From: Rhodocollybia butyracea
Taxonomy: Eukaryota; Basidiomycota; Agaricomycetes; Agaricales; Omphalotaceae
NCBI GenBank assembly: GCA_015501585.1
Contig: JADNRY010000734.1
Span: forward strand, 1-28,958
Direction of reading: 5' to 3'
DNA: 28,958 nt
Part shown: positions 9,543 to 20,500 of the stretch, piece by piece
Numbering within the stretch: the stretch's first letter is position 1
Layout: each line of letters begins with the position of its first letter
Notes under the pieces: model-generated
The model's database searches: none
Seen by the model: only the letters and a program-made list of their open reading frames with translations
Told to the model about the DNA's origin: nothing
Translations under genes and position numbers: made by a program

Positions 9543-10214
9543 GTATGTATTCTTTGGCAAGGTCCGTCCTCTCAAGCAGCCATAAATTATTCTGAATCAC
9601 TCAATTGCTTGGTGAATCCAATGCGATTCTGAGAACTGACTAAACTAAATTATGAATGAAAAGTTCAAATACAAAAAGCAAGGCCCAAATTATTTAAACT
9701 CCCGAACTCCCGAAGAACAAAAGATTGTGAGTGCAATGTTGTTGTAAGTATTGGACAGACAAGCCACAGAAGTAAAGACAGTTTAGAGTATAACTATACG
9801 ACTATTCGTACGCACGTTGAGATTGTAAGAAAACGATACTGACAATGAAGGTGAAATCAAATGAAATGATAAAGAGATTGCGTAGAGAAAGATAACCAAC
9901 CAATATGAACAAAGCTACAAGAAATGTGAGTAACGGGAGAACAAAGACTAAAACCGAGAAATAAAACTAGTAAGAGTAAAATGTAAGACAGACAAACATT
10001 CTTAGCGACCTGACGCTGCTCCACTGTGCTGCGATGTCCACAATGAGCCTCCTTCCGCTTCCCCCCGCTTCTGGTATCATACCGTCCAGCTTTCCTATAA
10101 TACAATTCCCTAAATTCTAAAAGGACCAAGATATTCTTTATTTCCCCCTCCCTTACACTAACTCATCCCACTTATCATACGAGCCAACTCCCATCTCCGG
10201 ATGCGTCACTTCCG
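9543..10214. other. Convergent intergenic region before the OPT gene 3' end
   Basis: AT-rich sequence between the plus-strand V-ATPase relic and the minus-strand OPT gene. It holds short direct repeats (CTCCCGAA, twice, near 9700-9715) and probably the OPT 3' UTR. No frame has a recognisable protein; the 90-codon minus frame at 9857-10129 is unsupported. Confidence 0.45.
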
Positions 10215-13200
10215 CTATGACTGCCAGGGTATACCACCAGCGGGTATCTCTCTGAGTGCTGTACGTTGGAAGTCTGCAGTATTTATATACACGTTGTTGC
10301 CCCACCAATTCAGAGTTATTGAGCCGTGTTTTGGAAACTACAAAAAAGAAAATCAGGTCAGTATCCGTCACGACACTCTCCCACAAAAGCAAAGAAACAC
10401 TCGCCTGCAATGTGAAAAAGATAAATATCAAACTAATCACCGTCCCACAATCAAATGCGGCGCTCGTGACATAGTTGAACTTCGCCCACCAAGCGAAGTT
10501 GCGTTTACGTATGAGGTATTGGAAGATGAAGCCGACAGCAAACCAGGAGGAGTAGTTGATGCCTAAGGAGGTATTTAGTTGATGAAAAAAAGAAAAGAAA
10601 GTGACAACGAGAATGAGGAACAGGATAGCAGGAAATCCAGATAAACGACACTCACCAGTTGCTGGCGGAATCGCACTAATACCATTCAATATCACCGGCG
10701 TGCTCACATATCTAATCCAACTTTGCGGATACCGCCTCTGCCATAACCAAAACGGTATGGGTAGGACGACTCCAACGGCGATGGCGTACAAGTGAGGGTG
10801 ATAGATGGACCCGGTCCCAAATTGGCGTGTGGGACCAATCAGACCCCTGGTTTCGACTTGATTAGGCTGGGATAAAGCAACGAATTACCACAGAAGACCC
10901 ACCAAACAGCACTCGCCGTGAAAAAAACTTGATTGTGCGGACACGTCAACTGGCTCGTTTGCTCTGGCTTACAGATATCGGGAACATTGGTGAAAATCCA
11001 CTGTTTGACACCAACTTGAATGAAGGAAGCAAGGATAGTGGAAACCAATTGGACAAGGAAGGTTGCGCGCGGTGGGATTTTGATATAATGGCCCAATTTG
11101 AGATCTTGGACAAAGGAGGTAGCTTCGGCAAGGGTTTGGACTGAGTAAGCTTTGAATACCATGTTTGCCATTGGGTTGCCGGGTAAGAGGGTTCCAGGGA
11201 TAATTTGAGCGACAATATTAAGCGTGATCTAAATGAGGAATGTTAGTGGATTGTAAATGCGCCTAATCTCTGTGTCCTTACTCCTTGCCCAGTCATCGCG
11301 TAGATGAATCCACTCGGTAGGATATAAATCATCGGTAACAGCACCGCTAACAAAAGAGACCAAACGGGTACGGTGGAATGCCAGACCTCGACAGCGATGA
11401 TGGCGAGAGAGAAAAAACACTACGATTGAAAGGAAGTACCTGGGCGGATGTGTGTCAGTAATCACACGAGGGCGCTGAAAACGGCAAGAAGAGTGACTTC
11501 ATAAGCACTCAGTACTCACCACCAATCTGGGACCTCCGGGTACGCTCTCATGAGCTTTGCATGGATATCATCGGTTTCCACTCGTATCCTCTTTACACCA
11601 GCGAGTAGGGATTTTCCATGGTATAGCAGGGTGTGTGTGATGACACAGGTTGATAGAGCAAATGCCACTAGGTAACAAACCTGTAGATGAGACAGGGAGC
11701 GTCAGTAATGATTTCGAAGATAGTGACGGTCGTAAAATCGACAGACACTTACAGCATATGTAGCTGGCAAATACAACGCACTGTACTCCTCGTACGCCGT
11801 CTGGTTGAACGTATCCCGGGTCGTGAGTACACGGGTGATATTGTACACCTTACCAAATCGGTCATAGGGTTGGTTGTCGGATATGGGAAAGTAGGCTAGA
11901 TCCCACGACTAAGGTCGGAAGAGGTCAGCAAGTTATAGATGAGGCCTGACATGATAGTACGAAGGACTGAATTGAATACGGCCGCAGTGGCCATCGCCAC
12001 ATCATAAGTATGTAGCAAATCGTGACCACACAACCGGTCCACATATGTGGTGAGTGCATAACAGTCAACAGCAACGGCTTTGTGGCGGCGATAAAAGGTT
12101 CATCATACACATGTGCACCCAGCCATTCCTTACAGCATACAACCACCAACGCCCCAAACACCAGAATGATGTTTCTCTCCAAAGGTGAAACAGCTAAACC
12201 AAGGAGAAAGAAACTCACATTGGTATAATACAATATCGGGGTCAACACCCAGAAAAACGCCACGAAGCCTCCAAATATGTGAACTTGGGCCCACCAGGGG
12301 ACCATGAGGGGTGATCCAATCCAAGATATCTAGGAAGGCATCAGCAAGCTATTCTGCAACTTTGTTTGAGAACCTTCACCTCTGTCCAATCAGCGGTCAG
12401 CACACTCATTCCCATCCCACTTGACACGCCAAACAGTTGATTAATTACAACATTATCCGGTGCAGCCCAGCAAACAAACGAAAAGACAGAAAGCGCGGTG
12501 AATATGAACCCTGGCAGGAAAAAGAACAGGAAATTGATAAACGTCATGATAAGGAAGAACCGGTAGCGGGTTATGGGTTTACGACGAGTTGCGGGTGATG
12601 AGAAGGGGTTAAGTGAGGACAGTCGGGAGAAGAAGGTCATGGGGAGGGATGGGATGAGGGATCCAAGGATGGAAACGTGATTATTGAAGGCTTGGTGGGA
12701 GCGGGAGTTGTCGAAACTGAAGGTGATGCCTCGGTGTCGATTTGCGCCATCCCTACCCCTGTATCAGCTGTTTCCTCCTCCCACTCACCCTCTTCCTCGG
12801 CATGCAACGTATTCAACAATGTGCATGCCACCAAATTCTGTGGCCACACCATACTCGCTGGCCAGACAAGGAATCTCCTGCAAACACCAGCTAACCCGAA
12901 TCCAGTTAGCTGAGTAGCCAATACGAGGACAAGGGAAAACCAGTAGCCCCAGACTTGATTGTAATAGACTTCCGAGACGACGATGGCGTTTATGGCGTAT
13001 GGAGATGAGATGGCAACGTTTGCCATGATGAAAACGAGAGCGTGTTCTTTAATGTTCCAAGGACCTGGGTTGAGCGAGAAGGAAAATGATGGAGACGGAG
13101 GAGGAGGGAGAAGGTTCCCGTTGTGATCCACGGTAGATGATCTTCTCCACGGAAGTCGTGGTAGAGGAATCCTGTACGTCCTTATTGGCAAGGTAAAACT

Positions 13201-13881
13201 CAAAAACTTTCCCAATGGATAACCAAGCAACAAAAGTGCATTTGGAGCGACACTAGGAGCAGGGTTGCGAAAGTTGAAAAAAGACATTCAACGCAGCAGA
13301 AATCATGCAGAGACTGAGGCCCACTACCCACATGCGAAAGGTCATGGCAGGCATTTCTGGGTCATCGATATTTGATACGGAGGCGCGGACTTCGGGGAAG
13401 GGGAGTCTTCAGACGAGACGGAGAGGGCAGAGAAGGAAAAAGAGAGTTTTATGGAAGGCGCAATGGACGAACCAGTCGCTGATTCGGATATACTGGATGC
13501 TGTGCCTTTTGACGAGTAAGCGGACGTCGTGCCGAGGTCCAGTCGTTGCATTCGATATCCAGACTCGTCAGAGAGTGGTTGTGACGATGGAGGCGTACCG
13601 TCGGCAGCTGCGCCTGAGTGCGGCGGCGTCACGGCAACACCCATCGTCGACAATGCCGCCGCTGCCGGCGCTTCGACTTCGGGCACATACGGTTCGGGGT
13701 CGGGAACAGCAAAGGCAAACACATCGCCATCTTCTGATTCTTCGTCTTCCTCGTACTCGTCGTATTCGTCGCCATACTCGTTCCCATACTCGTTCCCATG
13801 CTCGTCTACGTAAAAACCCTCTTGTAAACCTGCACTCGTCGTTGGCCTTCCTCCTGAACTTGTTATTGGACGCCCAGCCAT
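10215..13881 (-). CDS. OPT-family oligopeptide transporter (frameshifted as given)
   Basis: Proton-coupled importer of small peptides at the plasma membrane or endomembranes. Nine exons: 12380-13881, 12219-12329, 11753-11908, 11520-11680, 11282-11439, 10903-11228, 10656-10846, 10405-10562 and 10215-10337. Family signatures: NPG at 13063-13071, QNLVACTLLNTLH, THTLLYHGKSLL, KIPPR at 11067-11081, and C-terminal LNWWGNNVYINTADF. Many hydrophobic helices are visible. The N-terminal ~170 residues are acidic, Ser-rich and probably cytosolic. Intron 10338-10404 uses a GC donor (CAG|GCGAGT), required to keep the frame. Intron 11909-12218 is 310 nt, far above its neighbours. Four 1-nt shifts are inferred: G4 13394-13397 and G4 12641-12644 (plus-strand runs, each one short) and A6 13277-13282 and A6 11412-11417 (each one long). 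Corrected length is about 961 residues. Confidence 0.88.
13773..13808 (+). repeat. 12-nt tandem repeat inside the OPT N-terminus
   Basis: Unit CATACTCGTTCC occurs twice (13773-13784, 13785-13796), followed by a degenerate partial copy. On the coding strand it encodes the NEYG repeats in the acidic tail. The unit is a multiple of three, so copy changes would alter length without shifting frame. It extends into a looser CTCGT-rich tract to the left (13741-13772). Confidence 0.8.
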
Positions 13882-14781
13882 GTCTTTGTCAGCGAAAGTC
13901 TGGTCGCTGTCGTTTTATTTTCTTCTTCGTCGCTCTGCGGGGACGTCGTTGTACTCACTGTCTGCTGCCAGCCAATTGTAACCAGCAGAAAAGACCAACA
14001 AACAGACCGGAAAAACTGAGAAAACAGGTCTCTAAAAAATAAAGCCCAAGAGACTCTGTGAGAGTAGGATGTGAACAGGATGTAAGGAACAGGGCTAAGG
14101 ATGGGAAACCAGCATTCGATGTGTCACGATGTCACGCTGTACGATGTCACATAGAGGCACCATCAATCAAACAATTGCAAATACCCCCTTATTGTGCCTG
14201 AGTAGCCGGTTGTAGTCGGTGATAAGATATGAACTTGCTCCAGATAAGCTTTGTCCCCGTCGAGTACCGGAGGAGATACAGCTGGTTCTGACTATCTAGA
14301 CAACAAAAAACATCACAGGAAAGCTCACGTTCTCCAGGCTGTCAAAATCACTGCTTCTATTCGCTGTGATAATGATGGACCAATAAATGCATCGGAGTTT
14401 AAAACTCAAATCAGATGCGGAGGTTATAATGGTCAGCAGTAAGTACTTATAGCTTGCAGTGTAGATCGGAAGATGCAACACAGAATAGTTTCAAGTTGGA
14501 TTTGATACTTAATCCCATCTACTCTGAATACGCGTACTTCGTTTTTCTCATTGTTTTATGGCTCAACATTCAACCACACGAGATTCGTTCGGTTGAGAAC
14601 GCTTTGAATCACAATAGAATGATAAGCCTCACCTCAACCCACTTTTAATGACTTGTAGCTCGGTAAATGGTGTGTTAAGCTGCTCTACTCGGTGAAGCGA
14701 ACCATACTATTACTCTTACCAAAGTTCAGGCTAGCTGCTACAACGGATGACTAAATGACACTAGTACCCCCTAGGTTTACA
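13882..14781. promoter_or_regulatory. OPT upstream region and phosphatase B 3' flank
   Basis: Phosphatase B and OPT run in the same direction on the minus strand, so this 900-bp gap holds the B terminator and OPT promoter. A pyrimidine/purine-rich stretch lies at 13890-14045. The 9-mer CGATGTCAC recurs at about 14120-14150, a possible but unproven factor-binding repeat. No coding region is supported; the 245-codon plus-strand frame at 13305-14042 is mostly antisense to the OPT exon. Confidence 0.45.
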
Positions 14782-16366
14782 TTACGCATGTTGCGCTGGA
14801 CCTTTGACAAACTGCTCCACTTTGCACAACCCGTTCTTCGCTTTATTCGCTTTACACCACGCCAATGGTTGCACGGCATCATTTACAAGCACACGCACAA
14901 GCTGCTGGTTCCCAAAAGCTTTACAAGTCATGCGCTCAACCTGTATACGGCCAGCAAATCGCGTAATCTCGGATATTTTCCATGTCGACGAGTCGTCCCT
15001 CACATCTGAGCTCAGGTCACGAGCTTGAGGAAACAGCCCGAGCACTTGAACAATGCCCGACATTTCATTGTCATGAGAGAAATCGGCATAAAACTTGGTG
15101 TCCGACTCCTTGTGGGAGAGGAGGCGAGTGTATAGGATCTCGGCGAACCCCACAGGTGACAGCTCGTACTTGTTATCATCATGTCTAGGAAACAAATCAG
15201 GAATCGAGGTAATTACGAGAATACTAGCTACTCACATGCCACCTTTACCGATGTAATATTTACTAAGTGCGCTCTGCCACGCAAAGTCCTTGAACTGGTC
15301 ATCGGTGAAAATGCCACAGAACGGACTGAGTGTCGAATCCGAGGAGGAGGAACGGATGATACTACTATGAAAGGCACACATTGACATGAGACCGTGCACT
15401 TCGTCCTCTGTGAGTCCAGCGCCATGCAGAATATGCGGGAGATAATCTTTCTTCCAAGCTTCAGTGGGGGTCTTCGCGGTTGCCTTTGCAGCCTTGTCTT
15501 TCTAAAGTGGTTGTTAGACCTGGCAGAACAAAGAGAGGTTCAGACGTGTGCACCATCTTTTGGATCGGTTTGGGGGGCGGAATCTTAATCTCCTTGGCGT
15601 CCTCGACGCTCGCAGCCTCGAAGCCTAGGAAAGAGGATGAGACACAGATAAGTTATATGCACAGGTCAGAATTCCTCGCCCGCAACGTACCTTTGATCCA
15701 TTCCTTTGCCGAGAGTTCAACTCGTTTAATGCTCGAGGTATGCACTAATGGAATTGTAGCCAAATGTTTATACCGTGAGTACTGAACTCGGCCAGACTCG
15801 TACGACCTAAACACAGATCAGCGTCGTCAAACAAATGAAAAACATCATCCATTACTCTTCCAGGCCAATGCGAGTGAGCTGCCCCTCCTTGTCAGGGCCG
15901 ATTGCGTATTCGAACTTGGTCAAAAATTCAAATTCAGGACCGACAATTTTCTTTGCAGCAACGGCATTCTTGAGTTTCTTCACAGCATCATCGATGACCT
16001 TATTCTGAGTCTTTGTCGGATACCTCGAGCCATGCCGCTGGACCTGAAAAAGTCATTGAAGCCAAGGATCATATATGGAAGGCAAGCACGCACGAGGTGG
16101 ACCTGGATGGGACATGGGTCATCAAATTTACTGTATGTAAGGATTGTGCACACCTGGTTAATTAGGCAGCCGGATGGCTCTGCATAAGCTGCGACTGGTG
16201 CGTATGGAGCATACTGACCCCAAAGCATTTGGAATTGTGCTGGATTCCTATACACATGTACAGTAGTACTGTGACTAGTAGAAGAACTGGGTTTAGTGTT
16301 GGAGCGGAGCGGGACCGACGCGGCTAAAAGGAAGAAAGAGATAAAGATAGAAGAGCGGAAAAACAT
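14782..16366 (-). CDS. Secreted histidine acid phosphatase B (phytase-like), intact
   Basis: Seven exons: 16154-16366, 16094-16102, 15856-16043, 15691-15806, 15554-15624, 15236-15501 and 14782-15184. They total 1266 nt for 421 residues, with all phases consistent. Introns are 49-66 nt. The signal peptide is MFFRSSIFISFFLLAASV. RHG is at residues 77-79 within RHGSRYP; the HD motif is His325-Asp326 in FSHDNEM. Conserved cysteines lie near the C-terminus (WCKANKAKNGLC). Exon 2 is a 9-nt microexon coding VHL, and intron 5 starts GTGCACAC exactly as in phosphatase A. The start at 16366 puts the signal peptide first; an in-frame ATG at 16486 would bury it after 40 residues. Sequence and intron layout show A and B are paralogues, in opposite orientation with the OPT gene and V-ATPase relics between. 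Substrate (phytate or other esters) cannot be told from sequence. Confidence 0.92.
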
Positions 16367-16498
16367 GACCAGCAGTGCAAAATGAATTTCAGGGATAGTG
16401 TTAGCAGCCTGGCCAACAGGGGGAACTTCGACTCCAGATACGTGAGTTTTTATACAAGTGTTCCATTTTAGCAATAAACCTACCATCAGTGATTTCGG

Positions 16499-17507
16499 TC
16501 AGATACGTATCGGATAGCCACAGTCAATGACTTCCCGTACTACGAGTCGCTGCGTGCGGAAGTGCTCAAACGTTTACCTCGGTTCCCGCAATCCTCCACA
16601 GTCCTAGACATCATAGGTTTATAGTTTATTGCCTACATATGCCCAAATCGGTCTCTCACTTTAGTATGCCTACGAGAACGATTCTTGTTATCGGATACAT
16701 ATATGCAGCACCGGGCCTGTTCGCCAGAGCTTGTCGGACTATGGCCCTATTGTTCCTGCTGTGAATGCTTATCATGAGGCTGTACGATTGTAAGCATAGG
16801 TAATTATCTCTTGCACGTACGATCGGTGATGTTTACCCTGATGGGTTTTCCGTGTCGCTTCCGGTTGTCTGATCGTCGAAGACGGCAAAGTTTGAGCCTT
16901 ATGTTCCTGAGCGACATCTATATCGATCGGACTGTTTCTTAGGATTTGCAGCGTGAGTATCTGTCAGTATAGGCTTCTGTACCGGACTCGACTCGTGAAT
17001 GTGCGCCGGATTCACTTTGCAAACTGCCACATGTTGCCGGCTGTTCCTCAATGGATGTCGCGATTGTATCCGACTTCGTAATATTGCGCAACGCCATGAA
17101 TTTGCATGATCTAGATTGGCCCTTTGCGAAGTTGGATGCACATTGCACGCACGTTGTTCTTCCTCCTTCCTTCCAAAATTTCATAAATACTCCAGAGTGA
17201 GCGAGAGCCCGCAAAGCTTTCGACTGCTCTGCGTCATGTTGGCATGCCAGTGGTTCCTCGAAAATGACCGAACTCACCTGGCCAATATAACGCCGAAATT
17301 TCACATTAAGAATTTCAGACAATCAGGAGGATATTTCGAGATTTTTAGTCTTACGTAAATCGTTATGAGACGTAGTAGCACTTGCCTGCAGCCATAGTGA
17401 TTCTGCCAAAACAGCTTGATTCTGTCGATATGAGGGAGAGGGAGCTTTATGACCAGCGTATTCCATTGGAACTTCCAAGGGTTTTACAGAAACAGGATTG
17501 GGTCGCT
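16499..17507 (+). pseudogene. Broken coding traces of an unidentified protein
   Basis: Successive plus-strand blocks read like ordinary protein but are interrupted: 16499-16612 (TVNDFPYYESLRAEVLKRLP), 16665-16790 (SLSDYGPIVPAVNAYHEAVR), 16831-16950 (VYPDGFSVSLPV, TGA at 16870, then FEPYVPERHLYRSDCFLGFA), 17001-17078 (FANCHMLPAVPQWMSRLYPT), 17075-17197 (LRNAMNLHDLDWPFAKLDAH) and 17391-17504 (PKQLDSVDMRERELYDQRIP). A plausible intron with a TTTAG acceptor separates the first two. GTGAGT follows block three. Blocks four and five overlap in frames one base apart, as after a 1-nt loss. I do not recognise the family. It starts about 130 bp from the phosphatase B start, divergently. It could be a pseudogene, or a real gene hit by sequence errors. 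Confidence 0.4.
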
Positions 17508-20500
17508 GCGACGTAGAGCGAAAGGGATATCCAAGCCCAGCTGCCAGAGAGTAAGAAGAAGCCTAGTTCCACCGTCTGAAGATTCTTGATAAGCTATTCC
17601 ATCTACACAAAAAGCCCGTAAACAGCACCCAAGTGGAACACAGATGCTAACTTCGGTCGATATAGATCTCTCTCCCAACGACTCAATCGTTTGCTTAGAG
17701 TGTACAAAGGACAAGCTCAACTTACATAGACACGGAGTCTTGAGAAGAAAATCTAAATCGACTGGACTGTACCAGGGATATGTCGCCATCTGTGGGAGAT
17801 CTGAGAGAAAGGCTCTTTACCTACCGCGAGTTACCCAATTATGAGAGGTCCACAATGTTGGGCAGCGGCTGATTCGTCGCATATGATTTTTGAGACAGTC
17901 CAGCAGCGCTCCAATCATTCCACAACATTTCTGGAACCGACTCCTTTCCAATATTTGAATGTTGGTGGGATAATGCTAGCTGAATACAGGGCAACCTTCC
18001 GAGACAGCGAAGAAATCTTCTTAGGTTTTTGTGAAAGTGATGTCAGTAGTAACGTTCCAGAGTAGGACACTGACTGGGGTTAACGTTGTTTCGATGTTTA
18101 TTTTTGAATGCGATCGACAACTTCCCAACGTCTGAATAGTCGGGTGAGTTAGAGAACTGAAATGAGCAAGAAGATTCCCAAGATATTCCGCGATGGCACT
18201 GTTACAGTAGATGGCGGGGGTAGATGTGAGGTTGCTGAAGCATGACAGGGGAAAAGAGTACACCGATTGGGAGCTACTGATATCCATAAGTAAAGGATTT
18301 GTATTATTCACCAACAGGTTGGCGAAGATATAGCTGTATGTTCTTGAGTCGAAGAAGAATTGTCTCAAGCGAGTCAATAGGATCAGACCTGAGCCGCATG
18401 TCTCAAAGAGTACACCTTACATACTTGAATATTCCCTGCACGACTGAGTTTTTCTAATAATGTCCTACTCGGGTCTATGAGAGAAGAAGGTCCAAATTTG
18501 AATGGAACTTGACAAGAACGTGAGTCCCAACTCATAAACGTATTTCGAGACTCGCAACCTAACCGCATGTCGTGCAGTAGCATATTATCATAGTAATACT
18601 ACGATTATCTCGTTGAAGTACCACAAAGGTTCAAGGAAGAACGTGTTGGGTGGCATGGCGGTTCGTGAGACAGGCGCTCACGTAAGAGCAGTCAAAGCAA
18701 GTTATATCAGCGATCGAATTTGGACAAATAAGGTACGTTTACAAAATTTGAAGAAAAAATGAATCGCAAACGAAGCTTTCCAGGTCCATCCGCTATGCTA
18801 TATCTTGGTTGAACATTATCCTCGGAAATATGGTCGAACATATTCATGTAGCAAGTACTGCTCTGTGGACCAACTTTTTATTATCAGCTCTAGATTGTAG
18901 GCAAATTGTAGGGATACGCCATGATTTATTTCTCTCCGCGGTGCTGGTACATGAAAACTTAAATTTTGGCTTCCATTGAGTAGTGAATACCGTGTCAAAC
19001 TTGAACTGCACGTAATTACTTATCCGAAATGACAGTACCGCGAGAAGCTCATGATCTCAGACGAGACTCTATAACACGCTAAGTACTACGTCGAGCCTTC
19101 CGTCCGAAATATGAACTCTGGTAATTCTATTTTAACAGTGAGGAATATATCCTTCATTCCCATTTTTCCGAGGCGGATGCATATGGCTAAATTGTACTCA
19201 TGCACATTGATGTTCAAACGTTCAAGCTCAAAAAGCTGTTAGCAGTTCCTGACGCAGGGTAGATGTCTCCGTACTTCAACCCGGAAAACATTGAAGTTGA
19301 AGTTTTACAGTGGTTCCAGTTAGTTTTTCCAGCAATTACATACACATCCGACACGTCGTAGGATCCGAGATGGACGTAACATTTACCTACTGCCAATGTA
19401 AGCAAGCTTTCTCTCCCATTCTGCGTTAGTAACAAATAACAACACATTCTTTCCTGAAACCATCGGAGTTTGGTCTTCACTGAACATGACGACTGACGAG
19501 ACAAGTTCAAAGTTGAGCCGGCTGAATTGGCTGTAAGGCGCCGTAAAACCATCGGTATTGGTCATGAGAGTCGTTCTCCATCCTATCATCGAAACGTTCT
19601 CAATCTCTTCGAGCGGGAAGGGGGTATCATTTACCGGATAAGGAATTATACAGCTATTGAATAGGCGTGCGGAAGGCAATGGCCGACCCCAGGCAGGCCA
19701 GTAGCATCGGACATCGATAAAAAGAAGAGAGTTGGATGCCGCGTGACTACGTCCGCATGGATCGTCAGTGATAACGAGTACTAACGAGAATTACGCGTGA
19801 CTTTCCTCAGGCTACAAACACGTTATGACCCGCGAATGTAGCGCACTTAAGCCTTGATCATAATTCCGAAATCGAAGGAGACTAATTATAGGCGAATATT
19901 TACTCGTAGTACATCTGTGAGTGCGTAACCTATGCGCCCTTAGTTATCTGAGTCAAAGCTGATCATGATGGTGCAGACGAACGGTAGGATATGGCCGTCT
20001 ATCTCCCCAGTTCCTGGTATATCTCCTTGTTAGTTCCCTCGGGTGTTGCACCCTTGTCAATGACTACAAATTACAGTCTCACCACCACGCATAATAGTTT
20101 GGTGCAATCACAGGATAGATGAAATGTTCCGTGTTTTTGAAAACCTTCAAATCCAAAGATAGGCTACTGAAGACTCGCCGCTTTAGGTATTTGTCGACTT
20201 GAGCGCTTGAGCTTTTGTCTCCTGATTGGAGATTCCAATCTATTCTAATGGGAAGATCCCATGGACTCAGGACTCAGGTTTGAACAGAATTCCCCCGCGC
20301 ATATAGCTGCATATAGCTATGCCTGGAAGGAGCGTTAGATAATCCGAAGTTCCCATGTTGTTGGGTAAGTAACTGCAGCCGATGTGAGCAAGCGTCCCGT
20401 CAATCAACCGAGTGGTAAAAGACATTCGATAGTCCTTGCAAATTTGGGAAACCCTCATTGTTTAATTGATGGCAGTTTTTGAGGAGCTCTATCATCAGCG

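Noticed and set aside
9857..10129. 90-codon minus-strand frame near the OPT 3' end
   Set aside because: It lies after the OPT stop at 10215 and reads as 3' UTR composition. The longer reading past TAG comes only from a wrong frame in the last exon.
13305..14042. Longest open frame in the window (245 codons, plus strand)
   Set aside because: It is mostly antisense to the OPT N-terminal exon. Its Arg-rich, repetitive composition is the mirror of that exon's Ser/Asp/Glu-rich codons.
17484..20458. Minus-strand frames that might chain into an F-box/LRR protein
   Set aside because: Some leucine-rich texture but no F-box, no consistent splice joints, and frames separated by gaps with many stops.
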